Assembly: GCF_030247195.1 (NCBI RefSeq)
Contig: NC_080671.1
Coordinates: 107,495,845 to 107,559,844 of the forward strand
DNA length: 64,000 nt
Direction of reading: 5' to 3'
Origin: Topomyia yanbarensis
Lineage: Eukaryota > Arthropoda > Insecta > Diptera > Culicidae
Shown: positions 1-11,840 of the stretch, piece by piece
Layout of the letters: each line of letters starts with the position of its first letter
How positions within the stretch are numbered: position 1 is the stretch's first letter
Program-made: the position numbers and the translations under genes
Notes under the pieces: generated by a model
The model's input: the letters and a program-made list of their open reading frames with translations, nothing else
Told to the model about the DNA's origin: nothing
Database searches by the model: none

Positions 1-29
1 TATTCCTGGTCAGCATAGCATGATAATAA

Positions 30-91
30 TCTAACAGAATACAATTGTCCTTGATGGTCAATAACATCCAGGACAATTGTATTCTGTTAGA
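30..91. repeat. Perfect 22-bp inverted repeat (hairpin)
   Basis: Bases 30-51 and 70-91 are exact reverse complements around an 18-nt loop. The motif ATCCAGGA occurs at 66-73 and again at 92-99, so the second arm lies between short direct repeats. This resembles a templated inverted insertion. No TIR element or coding signal is attached to it. Confidence 0.85.
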
Positions 92-250
92 ATCCAGGAG
101 GAGGGTCCTGGTGGTCCGGACCGCTCTGAATTTTTTTTAACTTGTTAAGAAATTTTAAAATAGTTTCTATTCTAAATTCGTTCTAAGCTCAAAATCAGAT
201 TTAATCACCAAAACTTACTTACGCCCCAGGTCAATAAACATCTTTTGTTG
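88..250. repeat. Fragment of the CAGNGGCGGATCC MITE family
   Basis: The stretch holds a tccagg...ggtccggacc block followed by an AACTTGTTAAGAAATTTTAA-like body. The same body appears inside the complete element at 15147-15391 and in the fragment near 24774-24866. No matching right end or target duplication was found here, so it is a relic. Bases 251-489 are A+T-rich and I see nothing assignable in them. Confidence 0.5.
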
Positions 251-489
251 GCATTTAGACGAGTAAAAGTACTTTGATTATGTTGTTTTCTTCTAATTTA
301 TTAGTCTGTTTTGTTGTATTTCTATTAGTTTGATTTTCCACTACTCATTTATACAAAAAATAATGTCGAATAATTTATTCACTTCAAATTAATCTCTTTG
401 CATATTTTTTCGCTTTATTTCGAATGTTATGTTTCCTTTTATTACTATATCTTAAATTTGATTTATACACAATTAATTGCATATTCTCT

Positions 490-870
490 TAGATACACCC
501 ATTCAAAACGTACAATGTACAACCGCTCGTGGCCTTCGCGATAACACAAACCTGGTCACAAACGCAAACATGCAATTGCAATCATCTACACATACCTACA
601 CCTGCGATCTCGCCAACATGGAAACACCCCGGTTAACGTTGTAGCACCTATAAACTTACAAACACGGTCTCAAGCAATCGGTTACGTCCGGAAGCCTACC
701 TACCAGCCTAGATTCATGGCTTCAGTTGGACCAATAAAAAAATGACGCTCATATTCACTACCCAACACGTTGGCGAAATGACCGGGAACTCTAGTGATGT
801 GGGAAAACTGATTCTCTTCTATCATCTGTACCTTTCACTAAAAATAAGCATCAAATTCACGGTCCGCGTG
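490..870. repeat. Dispersed LTR-like repeat, copy 1
   Basis: This segment shares a series of blocks with 1690-1870, 5014-5223 and 6280-6440: acaaacgctcg-type motifs, aacaccccggt, a block of the form gatcaataaaaaaatgacgc, and gaccgggaactctagtga. It is the uninterrupted version that shows where the other copy has been split by insertions. An internal AATAAA-type signal and repeated use suggest an LTR, but no TG...CA ends or paired LTRs were established. The small ORFs across 742-1180 have no recognisable product. Confidence 0.5.
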
Positions 871-1689
871 CGATCATTCAAGAATTCAAGTGAATATCCG
901 AATGGCTACCAGGGATGTAATGCACCTCAGAGCAAATAAAGAGAAGAATAAAAAAACGCTCTTTGCACCTTTCATGCGAACCACCGCTCTTCTCTTTCAC
1001 AATAAACCTCGTCACTCCGATGTGTGTGGCTCCCATACGTGCATTCTACTCCATGGCTGCACACTTCAAAGAGTAGAAATAAAGAGGCTCATTTGTGTGA
1101 ATATTGGCCCCACGCGCACAGAAGCAGAGAAGGCAACCAAAAAACATTTTAAATACGTTTTCCGATCAAACTTTATCTGAATTCTATATTAATTCTTCAA
1201 AAGGGCTAATGAGATTTTTGTAAATAATTTATTTCGCTCATTATTCTGCTGCGGAGTTGAATTTCATGAAAGATACATATGAATCATTATCTTCACCCTT
1301 GGTAGTATTAATTTCAAATGTTTTCTGTATTGAAATTATTACAAATCAAGAGAAATCAGCGAAACAAAAGATTGTTTACAAATCTTATTAACCCTATTCA
1401 AAAGTTGATATTGTATTATTGTAGTTTGATTCGCCTTTCTACCTGCTTGCCAGTGAGGGGAGGCACAAAAAAGTGGCTGTTCAAGGTGACTCTTTGAGCG
1501 AAATTGTGCAGCTTTTGGTGTACATATCTTTCTCTTTTTCGTTTTCAAGTTTCTATTTGTGCTGTCGTTCTGCACATCGCAGTGTTTTTGTGCTGCTCTA
1601 CTTTTCATCGGTGTATTTCGCTCTTTGTGGCACATTGTGTGAGTAAATAACAAGTCTGATGGCTACATAATTATAGAAACGATTTTATG
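871..1689. other. Unassigned sequence
   Basis: The small ORFs at 890-1180 (+) and 1339-1653 (-) show no domain, conserved motif or codon pattern that I recognise. No repeat end, RNA gene or promoter could be supported. Confidence 0.3.
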
Positions 1690-1870
1690 TACGCGAAATT
1701 AAATACACGCTAGCGCAAGCGACATACACGCTAACATACAAACGCTCGACCCTTCACGATCATCCTCGCACACCTACATCTGTGTTTTCGCAAACGGGAA
1801 AACACCCCGGTGACTAAGTGAACGGGTTAGCATTTTTAAATAAACGAACATGGTCTCAAAAGTGAACGTT
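1690..1870. repeat. Dispersed LTR-like repeat, copy 2, left part
   Basis: This is the left half of a copy whose right half resumes at 5014. It ends in AGTGAACGTT (1861-1870), which is repeated exactly at 5014-5023 on the far side of the inserted element. That places the 3.1-kb insertion precisely. Confidence 0.55.
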
Positions 1871-2183
1871 AGGGCATTGCAAAAAACTTGCATGCCTCTT
1901 TTTAACCCTGTGCGACGCAGTGAGACGCAAACGTTTCATCTACTTCTCCTATATTTTTATTGAATTTCTAGTTAGCGTTGACATACAAATACGAATTATA
2001 TCTTTTAATCAACTTTTAGGGATGTAAGGAGTACAACTAGCACAAAAAATTATGTGAATATTTATTAGTTATAAACCATTAAAACTCGAAATTTTTTGCA
2101 ACAAAGCGGCTGTCTCTGAACTAAAAGTCCTAGAGATCTTAAAAATGTAGTTCGTAGGTCAGTTTTTTTGAAAAAAAAACCTA

Positions 2184-3286
2184 GCCCGGGGCTAGTTGGC
2201 GGTTGTGGTAAGTTGGCGGAACCCCTTTTTCTCTGTTTCTATTAGACATATAGCGCTGCCTCTTCTTGTGTAGCTCAAGTTATGTGAAACCCGTTATCCA
2301 ATGTGTTTTTGTTGCATAACGATTTGTTTGGTGGAAGTTGTGGCTGATATTGTATTTTCGAGCATACCAAGTAAACTATCTAAATTTTAAATACTTTGTG
2401 TTATTTAGGGTGATTTTCAATCTATTTCCCGAATAATTATATTTTTTGATAGCGCGTGAAAAGAGCTTTCTGTATCCGTATAGATATTACATCTATCCAC
2501 AAACAAAAGTTATTTTTTAAATAGTTTAAATAGTTGGCGGTGTTGCACACGGGGCAAGTTGGCGATACTATTTACAGTGCAAAAAAAGACATCAAAAATT
2601 TTAATTTCTGGAATTCACTCTAAAGTAGGAAATTCTTTTTCTTGTGTACCTCGCCAATGTGGGAGACATTTATTCTGGCCAATTGCATGAAGAATTTCGA
2701 AAATTTGCTTTTGAATAGGAAGTACGCGTCAAAGTCAAAATGCCGGAGTATTGAAACTGAAATATAATAGCAAATGTCGGTTAATATACGTATTGTTCTC
2801 GTTCTCTCGAGTTTTCTCGAAAAGACATTCAGCAAGTTCCAAAGGGACTCTTGAAGTAATTGAATCTCCATTTGATTGTTTAGTTTTTGACGTATATTCA
2901 CATACCGCCAACTTACCCCTGGGCCGGAGTAAGTTGGTGGGTTTTCCGCGTCACATAAAAATGGAGAAAATACATCAAACACTTTAAAAAAATCAGGGAT
3001 GTTTTTTTTTTCTTTCTTTTTTTTGATATTTTTTAAATTGCCCACCACACTCCCCCACACCAAAGAACTCATACAAGAGCCCCCTGGTAGTGAACGCAAC
3101 TTGTCTCAGCCCATGAACAATGGCAACAAAAACAAACAAACCAAATAAAACAAACTGAGCTGAGACAGACATTTATTGACAACAGTCTGCTCTTTTATGC
3201 CGCGTGTTCTATTTTACTAGATCTACCTACATCAAAGCAGTAGAAATTGAAAACTGAAAACACCGCCAACTAGCCCCGGTCTCCCC
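2184..3286. mobile_element. TA-flanked element with GGGGCTAGTTGGCGG ends
   Basis: The two ends share CGGGGCTAGTTGGCGG in inverted orientation and are bounded by TA at 2182-2183 and 3287-3288. The right end carries the longer form GGGGAGACCGGGG..., while the left end has lost a few bases. The core AGTTGGCGG recurs inside, near 2532 and, inverted or diverged, near 2905. No transposase is visible. It lies inside the 1871-5013 element and belongs with the GGGGA-ended elements at 5224 and 29297. Confidence 0.7.
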
Positions 3287-3349
3287 TATTATTATGTTGG
3301 TCTATAAAAAATTCTGAGAGACATGGATAATTTCTCAACCAGCATAAAA

Positions 3350-3815
3350 ATAGATTACGTGATTTTTGAGGTCGCTGATTACGATTCTGATAACGGAATT
3401 TAAAAATTCAAAATGGCGGCTACACAATGGCAGTTATTTTTTTTATGAAATTTGCGAATTTTGTAACAGTCAGTATAAAACTCGATTTACGGTTTTTTTG
3501 GGTTACTGATTTTGATTCTGATATTATAATTACAAAATTCGCCAGCGCTCAGCTTTACTTCGCCGATACGAGAAGACTTTCTGCGCACTCTTGTTACCTT
3601 TATTGATCAAAATCGCCTTATTGGATCCGCCATTTTGAATTTAACATTTTTGACATCAGAATCAGAATCAGCGACCCCGAAAATCCTCTTGTAAGACATT
3701 TTAGGCCAACAAAAATATGAAATTTAGCCAAGCACAGTCGCCATATTGGATCCGCCATTTTGAATTTTACGTTTTCGATATCAGAATCAGAATCAGCTAC
3801 CCCGAAAACCTATAT
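3350..3815. repeat. Inverted and direct repeats with a GAATCAGAATCAGC core
   Basis: Near 3370-3425 the plus strand reads ttttgaggtcgctgatt...ttcaaaatggcgg. The reverse complement recurs twice, near 3625-3680 and 3745-3805 (ccgccattttgaattt...cagaatcagaatcagc). The group forms an imperfect foldback. No ORF is associated with it; the 71-codon ORF at 3717 runs through the repeat and is not a gene. Confidence 0.65.
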
Positions 3816-3899
3816 AAAGCTAAAAGTAACAATATTAACAATGAAAAAAAATCGCATCGCAAAGGGATAAAGGAATTAACCTTAGTATTTGAATGGAGC

Positions 3900-4830
3900 T
3901 ATTTCTGTATCTCGAAAAATACGGGAAAGTGAGGTACTGGGTCATTTTGTTCCAAAAACCCCATATTTTTAATGCTTCTATGGCTCCGTGATGCAAATCT
4001 TACCTATTTTGCAGTTTTTCAAATGTGAAAAAATCTCAGGAATCGAAAGGAACCTTCTTGACCTTTGCCCGAATAATAGAAGTTAGGGTTCTAGGGCCTT
4101 TTGTCATTCATATTAAATTTTTATCATTTTTTGTGCATATATCACTTTTATTCTTCAGTATATTTTAATAAAATGTACCTTGTTGAACGTGGAAAATCCT
4201 TAGGAACAAAATAAAAATGAATTCGTTTCCAGTAAAATTCAGAAACATCAAAATTTTCGACATTTAGTCTCGATTGCACATTTTTATTTTTAAATCGCAC
4301 AACTCCATTTAACAATAAATTCTTATTAAATTTACTACTTGTAGTGTAAAATACGCTTAGGGATCACATGAGAAAAGTTTCATTCCTGGAAAAATAGGAA
4401 AAGCTGAGTTATTAGAACATTTAATGAAAAAAATGTGATTTGCAGAGTTGATGTCAGAAAATTTGATGTTTTTTGAATTTATCGGTCACCAAACTATTTT
4501 TTTTTTATTCTTAAGAATTTTCCACGTTCAACAAAGTACATTTTATAAAAATTGATTGAAGAATAATAGAGCTATATGCACGAGCAAATGATAAAATATA
4601 ATGTGAATGACAAAAGGCCCTATAACTCTTGCTTCTCGTATTCGGTATTAGGTATTAGGTCAAAAAGGTTCCGTTCGATTTCTGAGATTTTTTCACTTTA
4701 GAAATTTGCAAAATATGTATGATTTGCATCACGGAGCAGAAAAATGGTCACAAATAGGAAATTTTGGGAACAATATGACTCCGTACCCCAATTTCCCGCA
4801 TTTTTCGAGAAACAAAAATGTAGTTTTCTG
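3900..4830. repeat. Large imperfect inverted repeat, arms about 310 bp
   Basis: The left arm (about 3905-4215) and right arm (about 4495-4830) are diverged reverse complements. Shared blocks include tccgtgatgcaaatc, aaaaaatctcag, gggccttttgtcattca and gttgaacgtggaaaa. About 280 bp of A+T-rich sequence separates them. This is a foldback-type repeat inside the 3.1-kb TIR element. Confidence 0.75.
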
Positions 4831-5013
4831 AGCAGCAGCTTTTAACATATTTTTCCTTCATATTTTCCCTAGTACCAATTTTGAAAACTTCAAGCGAAGT
4901 GGGCGGGGGTCTAAAATTGTCCAAGTGATGTGAAATTGGGCATCTGAGCCTACTTTGACATTTGTTACGATATGAATGAGAATTCAAAAATGAGTAATTT
5001 TTTGCAATGCCCT

Positions 5014-5223
5014 AGTGAACGTTTCAAACGTTCGCGTTGTTCGCGCAGTCCTGTATGTATCGGTCACGCCCGGCAAACTTCAACCTCCTTTCTAACAACC
5101 TAGGTCCATATGTTCAGTTTGATCAATAAAAAATAACGCCCATATCCATTAGACAACACGTTCCATGGCGACATGACCGGGAACTCTAGTGATTTGGAAG
5201 AAATTACTTTCTTCTGAACCCTA
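5014..5223. repeat. Dispersed LTR-like repeat, copy 2, right part
   Basis: The stretch continues copy 1 (positions 640-830) after the 10-bp duplication, through a gatcaataaaaaataacgc block and gaccgggaactctagtga. It is then cut by the element at 5224. The remaining tail (caccgaaaattaagtatc..cacggtc) resumes at about 6223 and matches 835-875 of copy 1. Confidence 0.6.
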
Positions 5224-6222
5224 GGGGAACATGGGGAAACTTGACCAGGTTTTCAGCTAAACCTGCATAAATCTCTAAAAAAGTTTTCAATCCTTCGAAA
5301 GTCATTGAGATATAATGTGCAAAGGTATTGCGCGCGTTCAGGACTTTTTGCAGAATTTTTAATAAACTTTTGCAATAGTTATAAAAGTTTTTCTATGAAC
5401 GTTTTTTTTGGTCTGGTCTCTCCACCAAGGTCTGGGGAGACTTGGCCAAGAGAATATTGAAAAATCAGATCAAAAAATAATGATATAAAACATACTGCAA
5501 TCCTTTTCTTTCATATGTTAGAGTTCCTTAAGTAGCAGTGAAAAAATAAGAGATTGCCTTTTTTAAAATTTCGATTTTTTAATACATTTCCTTTTAAGGA
5601 TTAACTGTACTGATTATATTGTATGTTCGAACTTTACGAAATCATTCATATTACTGCTAACTTTGTTTACTATTGCTAGAAGATATAGACTGATGTTTTA
5701 GGTGGGAATTTTTGTGACGCGATTAACATTAACAGTAGGTATAAGAGTATAGTAAATATCAGAAATTTTGTATCTTTCATCAGCTTTTTGCCATACAATC
5801 TCGGTAAAGTCTCCCATAAAATCTTGGTAAAGTCTCCCCAGGAATCAGGAATCAGAATATATTGGCTCAAATGGCACGTTCCCGTACATAGTCGGGGATT
5901 TGTGCCTTCGAGTAATAGTAATAACTAGTCCAATGTTCCGATTTATAAAAAATCACTTCACTACGTCATAATCAATAAGATGATACATGAATACTTTAAA
6001 ACTAATTATTAGTCAAGTAGATATGCCCATACAAAGTTTAATAAAAAAATGCATCATTTAATACAAATTTTATAAGGAAAGGATTTTCCATTCCAAACTT
6101 TAAAAATTACCTAAAGGGTCGAAAAAGGTATAAATAAAATTTTGAATTTTTTAAAGAACCTAATAGAATACGCCATATCCAATAATAGAATTCTGCGCTT
6201 GGTCAAGTCTCCCCATATGCTC
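5224..6222. mobile_element. TA-flanked element with GGGGAAACTTGACCA ends
   Basis: The left end reads GGGGAACATGGGGAAACTTG; the reverse complement of the right end reads GGAGCATATGGGGAGACTTG. TA precedes the left end and TG (a one-base decay of TA) follows the right end. The uninterrupted repeat copy at 490-870 confirms the empty site. Internal motifs repeat the end core (ctggggagacttggccaag near 5430; two taaagtctccc blocks near 5805-5840). No transposase ORF is present. Confidence 0.7.
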
Positions 6223-6279
6223 CTGCACCGAAAATTAAGTATCGGATTCACACACGGTCATAAAATAGAAATTATACTC

Positions 6280-6440
6280 GCGAAGCTACATTCACGTTAG
6301 CACACGCTACATACAAACGCATACGCGATCGAACACGTTAACGTACAAACGTTCGAGCCCTTCGCGCTGATACATGCGATCGCAGAGTCCTCACGCCCAC
6401 ACATATCGGAACCGTACAATGAATATCACATTCAGAATCA
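6280..6440. repeat. Dispersed LTR-like repeat, copy 3 (partial)
   Basis: Blocks such as cacgctacatacaaacgc, acgttcgagcccttcgcg and cgatcgcagag match the start of copies 1 and 2 (around 530-610 and 1710-1790). The copy has no right half. Confidence 0.45.
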
Positions 6441-7360
6441 CGACCCGCTGCAAATGACCTTAAGTAATGTTTTAGTGGGTGCAATTGCAGTGAGTGATTT
6501 TGATCGGGAGCCCGTCGAAACCCTAGCTGTACAACTCCAGTAGGACAACTCTCGAAAAAAATCTATTCTTGGCATTATTATTTTTACTTGTAACTTTTTC
6601 TGAGAATATAAACTCTTATCGAAGAAGCAAAATAAGAATGATACTGTCCAGTCAGTTTGTACACTATTTCGATATAAATATATTAATGTTACAAATGTTT
6701 TCAATGATTTAGTAGTACTAGATCCAGCCTAAGGTCAAGTTTTTATTAAAGTTTAAACACTTTGTACAGTCCACACGCGTTTCTTTTTATACTTGTTCTG
6801 ACAGACACCAGGAATGAATAGTAAATTTCCGTTGGATGCTATCAGATGACGGTCAGTTCAAAGCAGACGTAAAGAACCATTCAATGTTTGAACTTTCCAG
6901 CACCGGAATGTGAGGTGCTCAAAGCATCGTAAAGTAGATTGAAGAGTGTACTTTATTATACTCAAAAGTTCATTCTGTTAAGTAGCAGCAGCGGAACATT
7001 TCTCACGAGGCTGCTAAGAAACTGCATCAGGAAAGTTCCATCTTTCATGAAAGGTATTTCAATGGAGATTCCTGTACGAGCTTTTCCTATCCCTTCCCCT
7101 TTCCCTCTCTTAGTATGGGTGTGCCGGAAAACATCCCAGCAGAATATGCCATCTCAACAATGTTGATTGTTTTGAGGAAAATCACTGCTCAAATGAAAGC
7201 AGCCAGCTCCTTCGCAGAAAACAGGAACTACAGCAGGGTGGAGAAACATGTTGCACATTTTAAACACGAGCAATAACATCCTGTTCCGCTTGCTTTGCCA
7301 CGCTATTTGTGAGCTTTTGTTCTACATTTCCGACTGGTTGTACTCATTTGCAGTGCAGTG
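6441..7360. other. Unassigned sequence
   Basis: I see no recognisable gene or repeat end. The 88-codon minus ORF at 6438-6704 and the 75-codon plus ORF at 6939-7166 lack identifiable domains. Confidence 0.3.
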
Positions 7361-7774
7361 TTAAATAGTGCTCGCGTGCAACGAACGGATCTCGCTTCGG
7401 GTTATATTTATTACTCTTCCAACCAACCGGACTAACGCAAACATTTGCCTGATGGCAGTGGAAATGAATTCCGCCAGCTGTGCGGTGCAAGGATGCATAA
7501 AGAGATTAAAAGCAAACGATGGGAATTCACTGCCCAAAATGAGAAGGGCTCCTCGACGGAAAGATGCAATATTAGTGCACACCAAGCGGAAGGAAAGTGC
7601 AACAATTGGTTTTGCCTTTTCATCCGCATCCTTCCGTGGATAGCGCGGAGCATCTGGCTGCTTGCATCGCTTGAAATACGGCAGCTGGCTGCCTTGCTGG
7701 TTGGCGGAGATCAAAAGAGTAACTACATTATATGTTATATGTATATATGTACATACCAGCTTGCCAGTGGGTAG
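7361..7774. other. Cluster of overlapping short ORFs, unrecognised
   Basis: Several overlapping ORFs of 64-117 codons on both strands share this slightly more G+C-rich block (for example 117 codons on the minus strand at 7361-7714). Overlap in many frames usually means local composition rather than a gene. I recognise no domain, signal peptide or splice context. The block could be unique sequence, such as a decayed exon; confidence in any product is low. Confidence 0.15.
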
Positions 7775-9985
7775 CGATGGTGGGTGGCTTCCGTTTGGAA
7801 AGCGGCAACAGCACTCGACACAACTTGGTAAGCAGAAGCTTCGGTGTGGTTTCTGATGAGTAGTTCATTACGGCGAAAGCTATTGGTACAGTATTGAATG
7901 GAATGGAGCAACAGGTCATCGGAGACCGGCGTCGATCAAGTTTAAATGGAGGAAATTGCATCGGAAATAATGTGTCTTGGAAGGCTTTGTAGTGCATCGC
8001 AGAAATGCTTCTGATGTTTTCAATTACACTGTAAATGAAACTTTGAGGATAATACGGAATCCGCATCATGCCATCTAGTTTAGTGTCTGGCGGTACTTTG
8101 GCTTACTGCTTACGTTGGATTCAGCTCACCAAAGATCAGTGGAGTAAGTAGAAAGTGTAATAAGCATCCTCTAATGAGACACTCAATCATTTGCAGCGGT
8201 CAATTTAACTGTCCATTAACTAATCGATAATGGAATCTCAAAGTCAAGGTATATCGGTGGCTGAAAGGACTTCTGTGAAGCATTTCTCGGACACAGCGGA
8301 AGTTTATTTCTTCGCAAATCAATGGATTTAATGATGTCTCTAATAGTTCCTTTTGGGATTCGCTATAGGCGATCGTGTTTGGTAGGGTGGGGAACATTTC
8401 AATCTTTTGATGCAAAGTAGCCGCTTGCAGACACTGTCCACGTGATATACACTATTTTACAAGGAAAATATTTGTAGTCGTTTTGTCCTGAAGATAAAGG
8501 GATATTCCCTATGAAATCTCTACGTAAAACCACGTGAATATTGCAACATCTATTATATATGCTAATGTATGTCAATAAATACCAAATTTCATTAATAGAT
8601 GAGCGAACATTACTAGTTCAGAAATCTACCGCTGAAATATAACACATTTTGTTACATTTAATACCAACAAAATACGGGAACAATTTATATTTATCGATTT
8701 TGATTTTTGTTGGTTTATACTATGTTCAGATTTTTAGGGTTTCCCACTATTAAAGCTATCCTCGAAAACTTTGCATCACAAGTATTTCTCAGGACAACGC
8801 AGAATAACCATATTTAGTTGACATACAGTTTAACGTGTAATGTTCATATTCTGTTTAATTTGGTGAAAAATCTTTGTAAAGTTTGAGAAATTTGATGAGT
8901 TTACTTTCTAAAAATTAACATAACCAGATTTTTTAGCCAAGCAACCATTAGAAAACTCAGCTCACACATCGCATGAATTCTGAATGATCTCATTGCTAAC
9001 ACAACAAACGACTCGTGGCAGTAAACGCAACAGTTTCGAGAGCACGTGATATTTACCGCCAGAGATATATTTAATATCGTTGAAAAATACAAACAAACAA
9101 TAATTCGAAATGGGTCAGGAATTTTTCGGTATGGCAAGCAATGTGCGGTTGCGGAAAACGAGGTCAGTTTTATGTCACAATCGGGATTATGAACCAGAAC
9201 AAGGAACCTCCTACCTCTTTTAGACTACCTCTTTTAGAGAAGACTGAGGTTCTCCGGCGTTTTGGCCTGATTTGACATCGTGCCGGTATGCAAAATCAGG
9301 TGTAGCGTTCTATAGAATCATCAAAATAAATTTTGTGCACAAAGACTACAATACAAACGCCAAACTGTCCGTAACTTCAGTAAATCAAAAGATACTGAGC
9401 AGTTGAGAGAGAAGTTACAAATACTACTGTGTAAAATTCTATGAGTGCCATTCAAAACTGTTTTTAAATGTTATATATCAAAAACTAAATCTTTTTCTTA
9501 ATTTGGATAACAAATTAATTTTTGAACACGTTCTCTAAGAAATGCAATAATTTCGGGGACAACCTTTGGTTGTAGAAGTACACACGACATAAACTACATC
9601 AATACCACGAAGTTTGACGCGTTTTACGTTTTACTAAAAGCAGAAGTACATGTACTATTTCGTTTGACCATGCATTATAATAAGGCTGAAATAACACTAT
9701 GACAATATACGAAAATCTAATAACAATATGTCAATAAAACTCAACTGTTAAAATTATGCAGTGGTTACGATTTCAACACGAAGCTGTCTTTAAACGAATC
9801 TATCAATTTTGATTGATCTCTTTTTTTAAACTACGGGGCTTACAAAAGAGTTATTCTTACCAAATTGAACCAGAGCAGTACCACGTTCCTAATGTGATGA
9901 AACTGGATATAATGTGGCCTGAGAAAAGTCATATCTTGTTTTTCAATAAACATTCCTTTTCGCGAACAGAAGGCTTTGAAATTAA
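7775..9985. other. Unassigned sequence
   Basis: A+T-rich DNA with only small unsupported ORFs (such as 7728-8069 and 8200-8415, both minus). I see no repeats with defined ends, RNA genes or coding motifs. Confidence 0.3.
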
Positions 9986-10615
9986 TCAATACTGGGTCGG
10001 CGGATCCCTTTCAAAAGATTTATAATTATGATAATTCTTTTTCAAGCCTCCAATAAATCGCAACTCCTGCGATGTAGTAATAAGAGCAACACGATCAATA
10101 ACATCTGAAGATAGCGTCAAACAACTTTGATTTCGTAGTGCAAAGTTTTTCGGCATATTTATACATAACCGCTTGCAATTGTAATTCGATATATTTGGAA
10201 CATAGATGAAATTCGAGACTCCGTGCCAATATTCACAACCAACAAGACACCCTAAAATGGTCTTAATAAACCATAAATACACCAACATATGATATTTTAT
10301 ATGGGATCTACCGGACCATGGTGATGGTGTTTTCATAGGTTGAACCCATTTCAAACCCCATGAGCATGGGGCTATTATGGGCTTTTCATTGGCTCGGGAT
10401 TGGCCTAGTGGGTGACATTTCCCGTCTCGTCAGCAATTGTAGTGCTTGAAATTCATCGCATACACCATTGAATTCATAAATAATGTCCCTGTCAATATTG
10501 AGTCAAATGTTTGTCGTTGTACTCGGTGAGGAGCATTCAGAGAGATAGACGTACTAACGATTTCTCCATATAGCACCTCAGCAGCGTCCATAGCTTGTTG
10601 TTCTTTACGGCGCAC
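9986..10615 (-). other. Two consecutive minus-strand ORFs, unrecognised
   Basis: Minus-strand ORFs at 10430-10615 (61 codons) and 9986-10354 (122 codons) follow one another in the same transcriptional direction with little between them. They could be pieces of one decayed reading frame. The longer one includes several cysteines and a lysine/asparagine-rich C-terminus. I recognise no transposase, gag, polymerase or host domain. It may equally be chance open frame; no function is assigned. Confidence 0.2.
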
Positions 10616-11654
10616 AGTGGGACGGAATCAAAAAAAGCCGGATATTGATATTTGCGAAGAAACCATTGGTTATGGCACTTTGATGTCTCGGAAAGGTTTT
10701 TTTATTTTTTAAGTAGTTTGATATAATGTTGGAAAATTTTGATTTAAGGAGGTAAGCATGCAGATAAAAATAACTTTGCAAGTTGTTTCCAAAATTGATA
10801 ATGGTGTATGGGAAGTTTGTAGATGAAATGATTTTATGAAGCTTTGTTGAAGTAGCGAAATGGCTATCTGTTAAGCGAAAAAAGTTATTGGGTGAAATTG
10901 AAGTACATGTCGGAATACCCCCTGAAAAAGTGTATTTTTACTGTAACTTTTTTATTTTACAGTTTTTTCATATTCTAGAAAATTGTAGATGCTTTCAAAA
11001 CACGCCTTTTTTGCGGAATAGATCAACTCGCTATCTCTTCGTTTTTAGGATGTATGCCTGTTGTTTTGGTTGTTTTGGACTAACTTTAAGGGACTATGGA
11101 TTGTAGAGTAGCAGGTAGTAGCAGCTGAATTTATTTTATTATTGTTCGGCAAGAAATGCCCTTTGATACATATATAAATCATAATGCTGGGTAAAATTGA
11201 CGAGCGTTTCAATAAATTATTTGTATTATGAAGCATGAAAAATAAACCATTATGCGAAATTAATAAACATTTGAAATATTTTAATCCATTCTAGATATTA
11301 CAACATTCAAAGTTTTTTTTTTGTTATTAACATGCTCATAAAAAATTCCTCCGTCGAGGCACTCTCAGTAGGGTGATTTCACCGCCGAGGACTACCCGAG
11401 TTGATCATGATAAGGCTGGGAGCTGAATGACTCTCGCAAACAGGAGCTAAATGGCTCAGGAAATCAGCAACTAAACGGTTCACTGAGACAACAGCGAAAT
11501 GGCGGCGTAATAGATAGAGACGAAGTATTTGAGAAGAATCGAGAGTTAAATGACTCAAAGGTGGAGCAATTTCATGGATCACAAGTGAGATTCCGCGATG
11601 ACTGCGAAAAAGTCGTGAGCAAACGAAAGAGGTGCGATGAAACCCCCGTCCCAC
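10616..11654. other. Unassigned sequence
   Basis: Begins with cacagtgggacggaatc, a string like the CAGTGGG-type ends of several mosquito repeats, but no inverted partner was found. The rest is A+T-rich with no supported gene. Confidence 0.3.
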
Positions 11655-11840
11655 GAAGTAATCCGGATTACCAAGAACCAGATCCATTCATCCGGTTCAA
11701 CTTAACAGAATCAAAAAGTGGACGAGTTTCTGAATCCAAAACATCCAAAAGTATCCAAATCGGTTAAAGGAAGCCATAGTTAATAGCATTTCAAATTGTG
11801 GGTACCCGGGTACCCACGTTGGCCTGTTAAAGGTGTTTTT
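11655..11840. repeat. Copy of the GTACCCGGGTAC foldback arm
   Basis: The block runs through ccaagaaccagatccattca, aaaagtggacgagtttctga, and ends in a perfect 20-bp palindrome centred on GTACCCGGGTAC (about 11799-11818). The same blocks form both arms of the foldback at 44917-45600. Here only a single arm is present. Confidence 0.65.

Larger units (their letters stand above)
1871..5013. mobile_element. 3.1-kb TIR element with a perfect 10-bp target duplication
   Basis: The left end reads AGGGCATTGCAAAAAA and the right end is its exact reverse complement over 16 bp. The flanks are identical 10-mers, AGTGAACGTT, at 1861-1870 and 5014-5023. A duplication of this length fits Mutator-like (9-11 bp) better than hAT (8 bp) or Tc1/mariner (TA) elements, but no transposase ORF can be seen, so the superfamily is open. 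The interior holds a younger TA-flanked element (2184-3286) and two large inverted repeats (3350-3815 and 3900-4830). The element is therefore non-autonomous, or a composite assembled by later insertions. Its small ORFs are not convincing genes. Confidence 0.8.

Noticed and set aside
490..6440. Full LTR retrotransposon with paired LTRs
   Set aside because: The repeat copies share blocks but no gag-pol, primer-binding site or TG...CA boundaries were found between them.
7361..7774. Conserved host exon
   Set aside because: Open in several frames on both strands with no domain or clear splice sites; composition is the simpler explanation.
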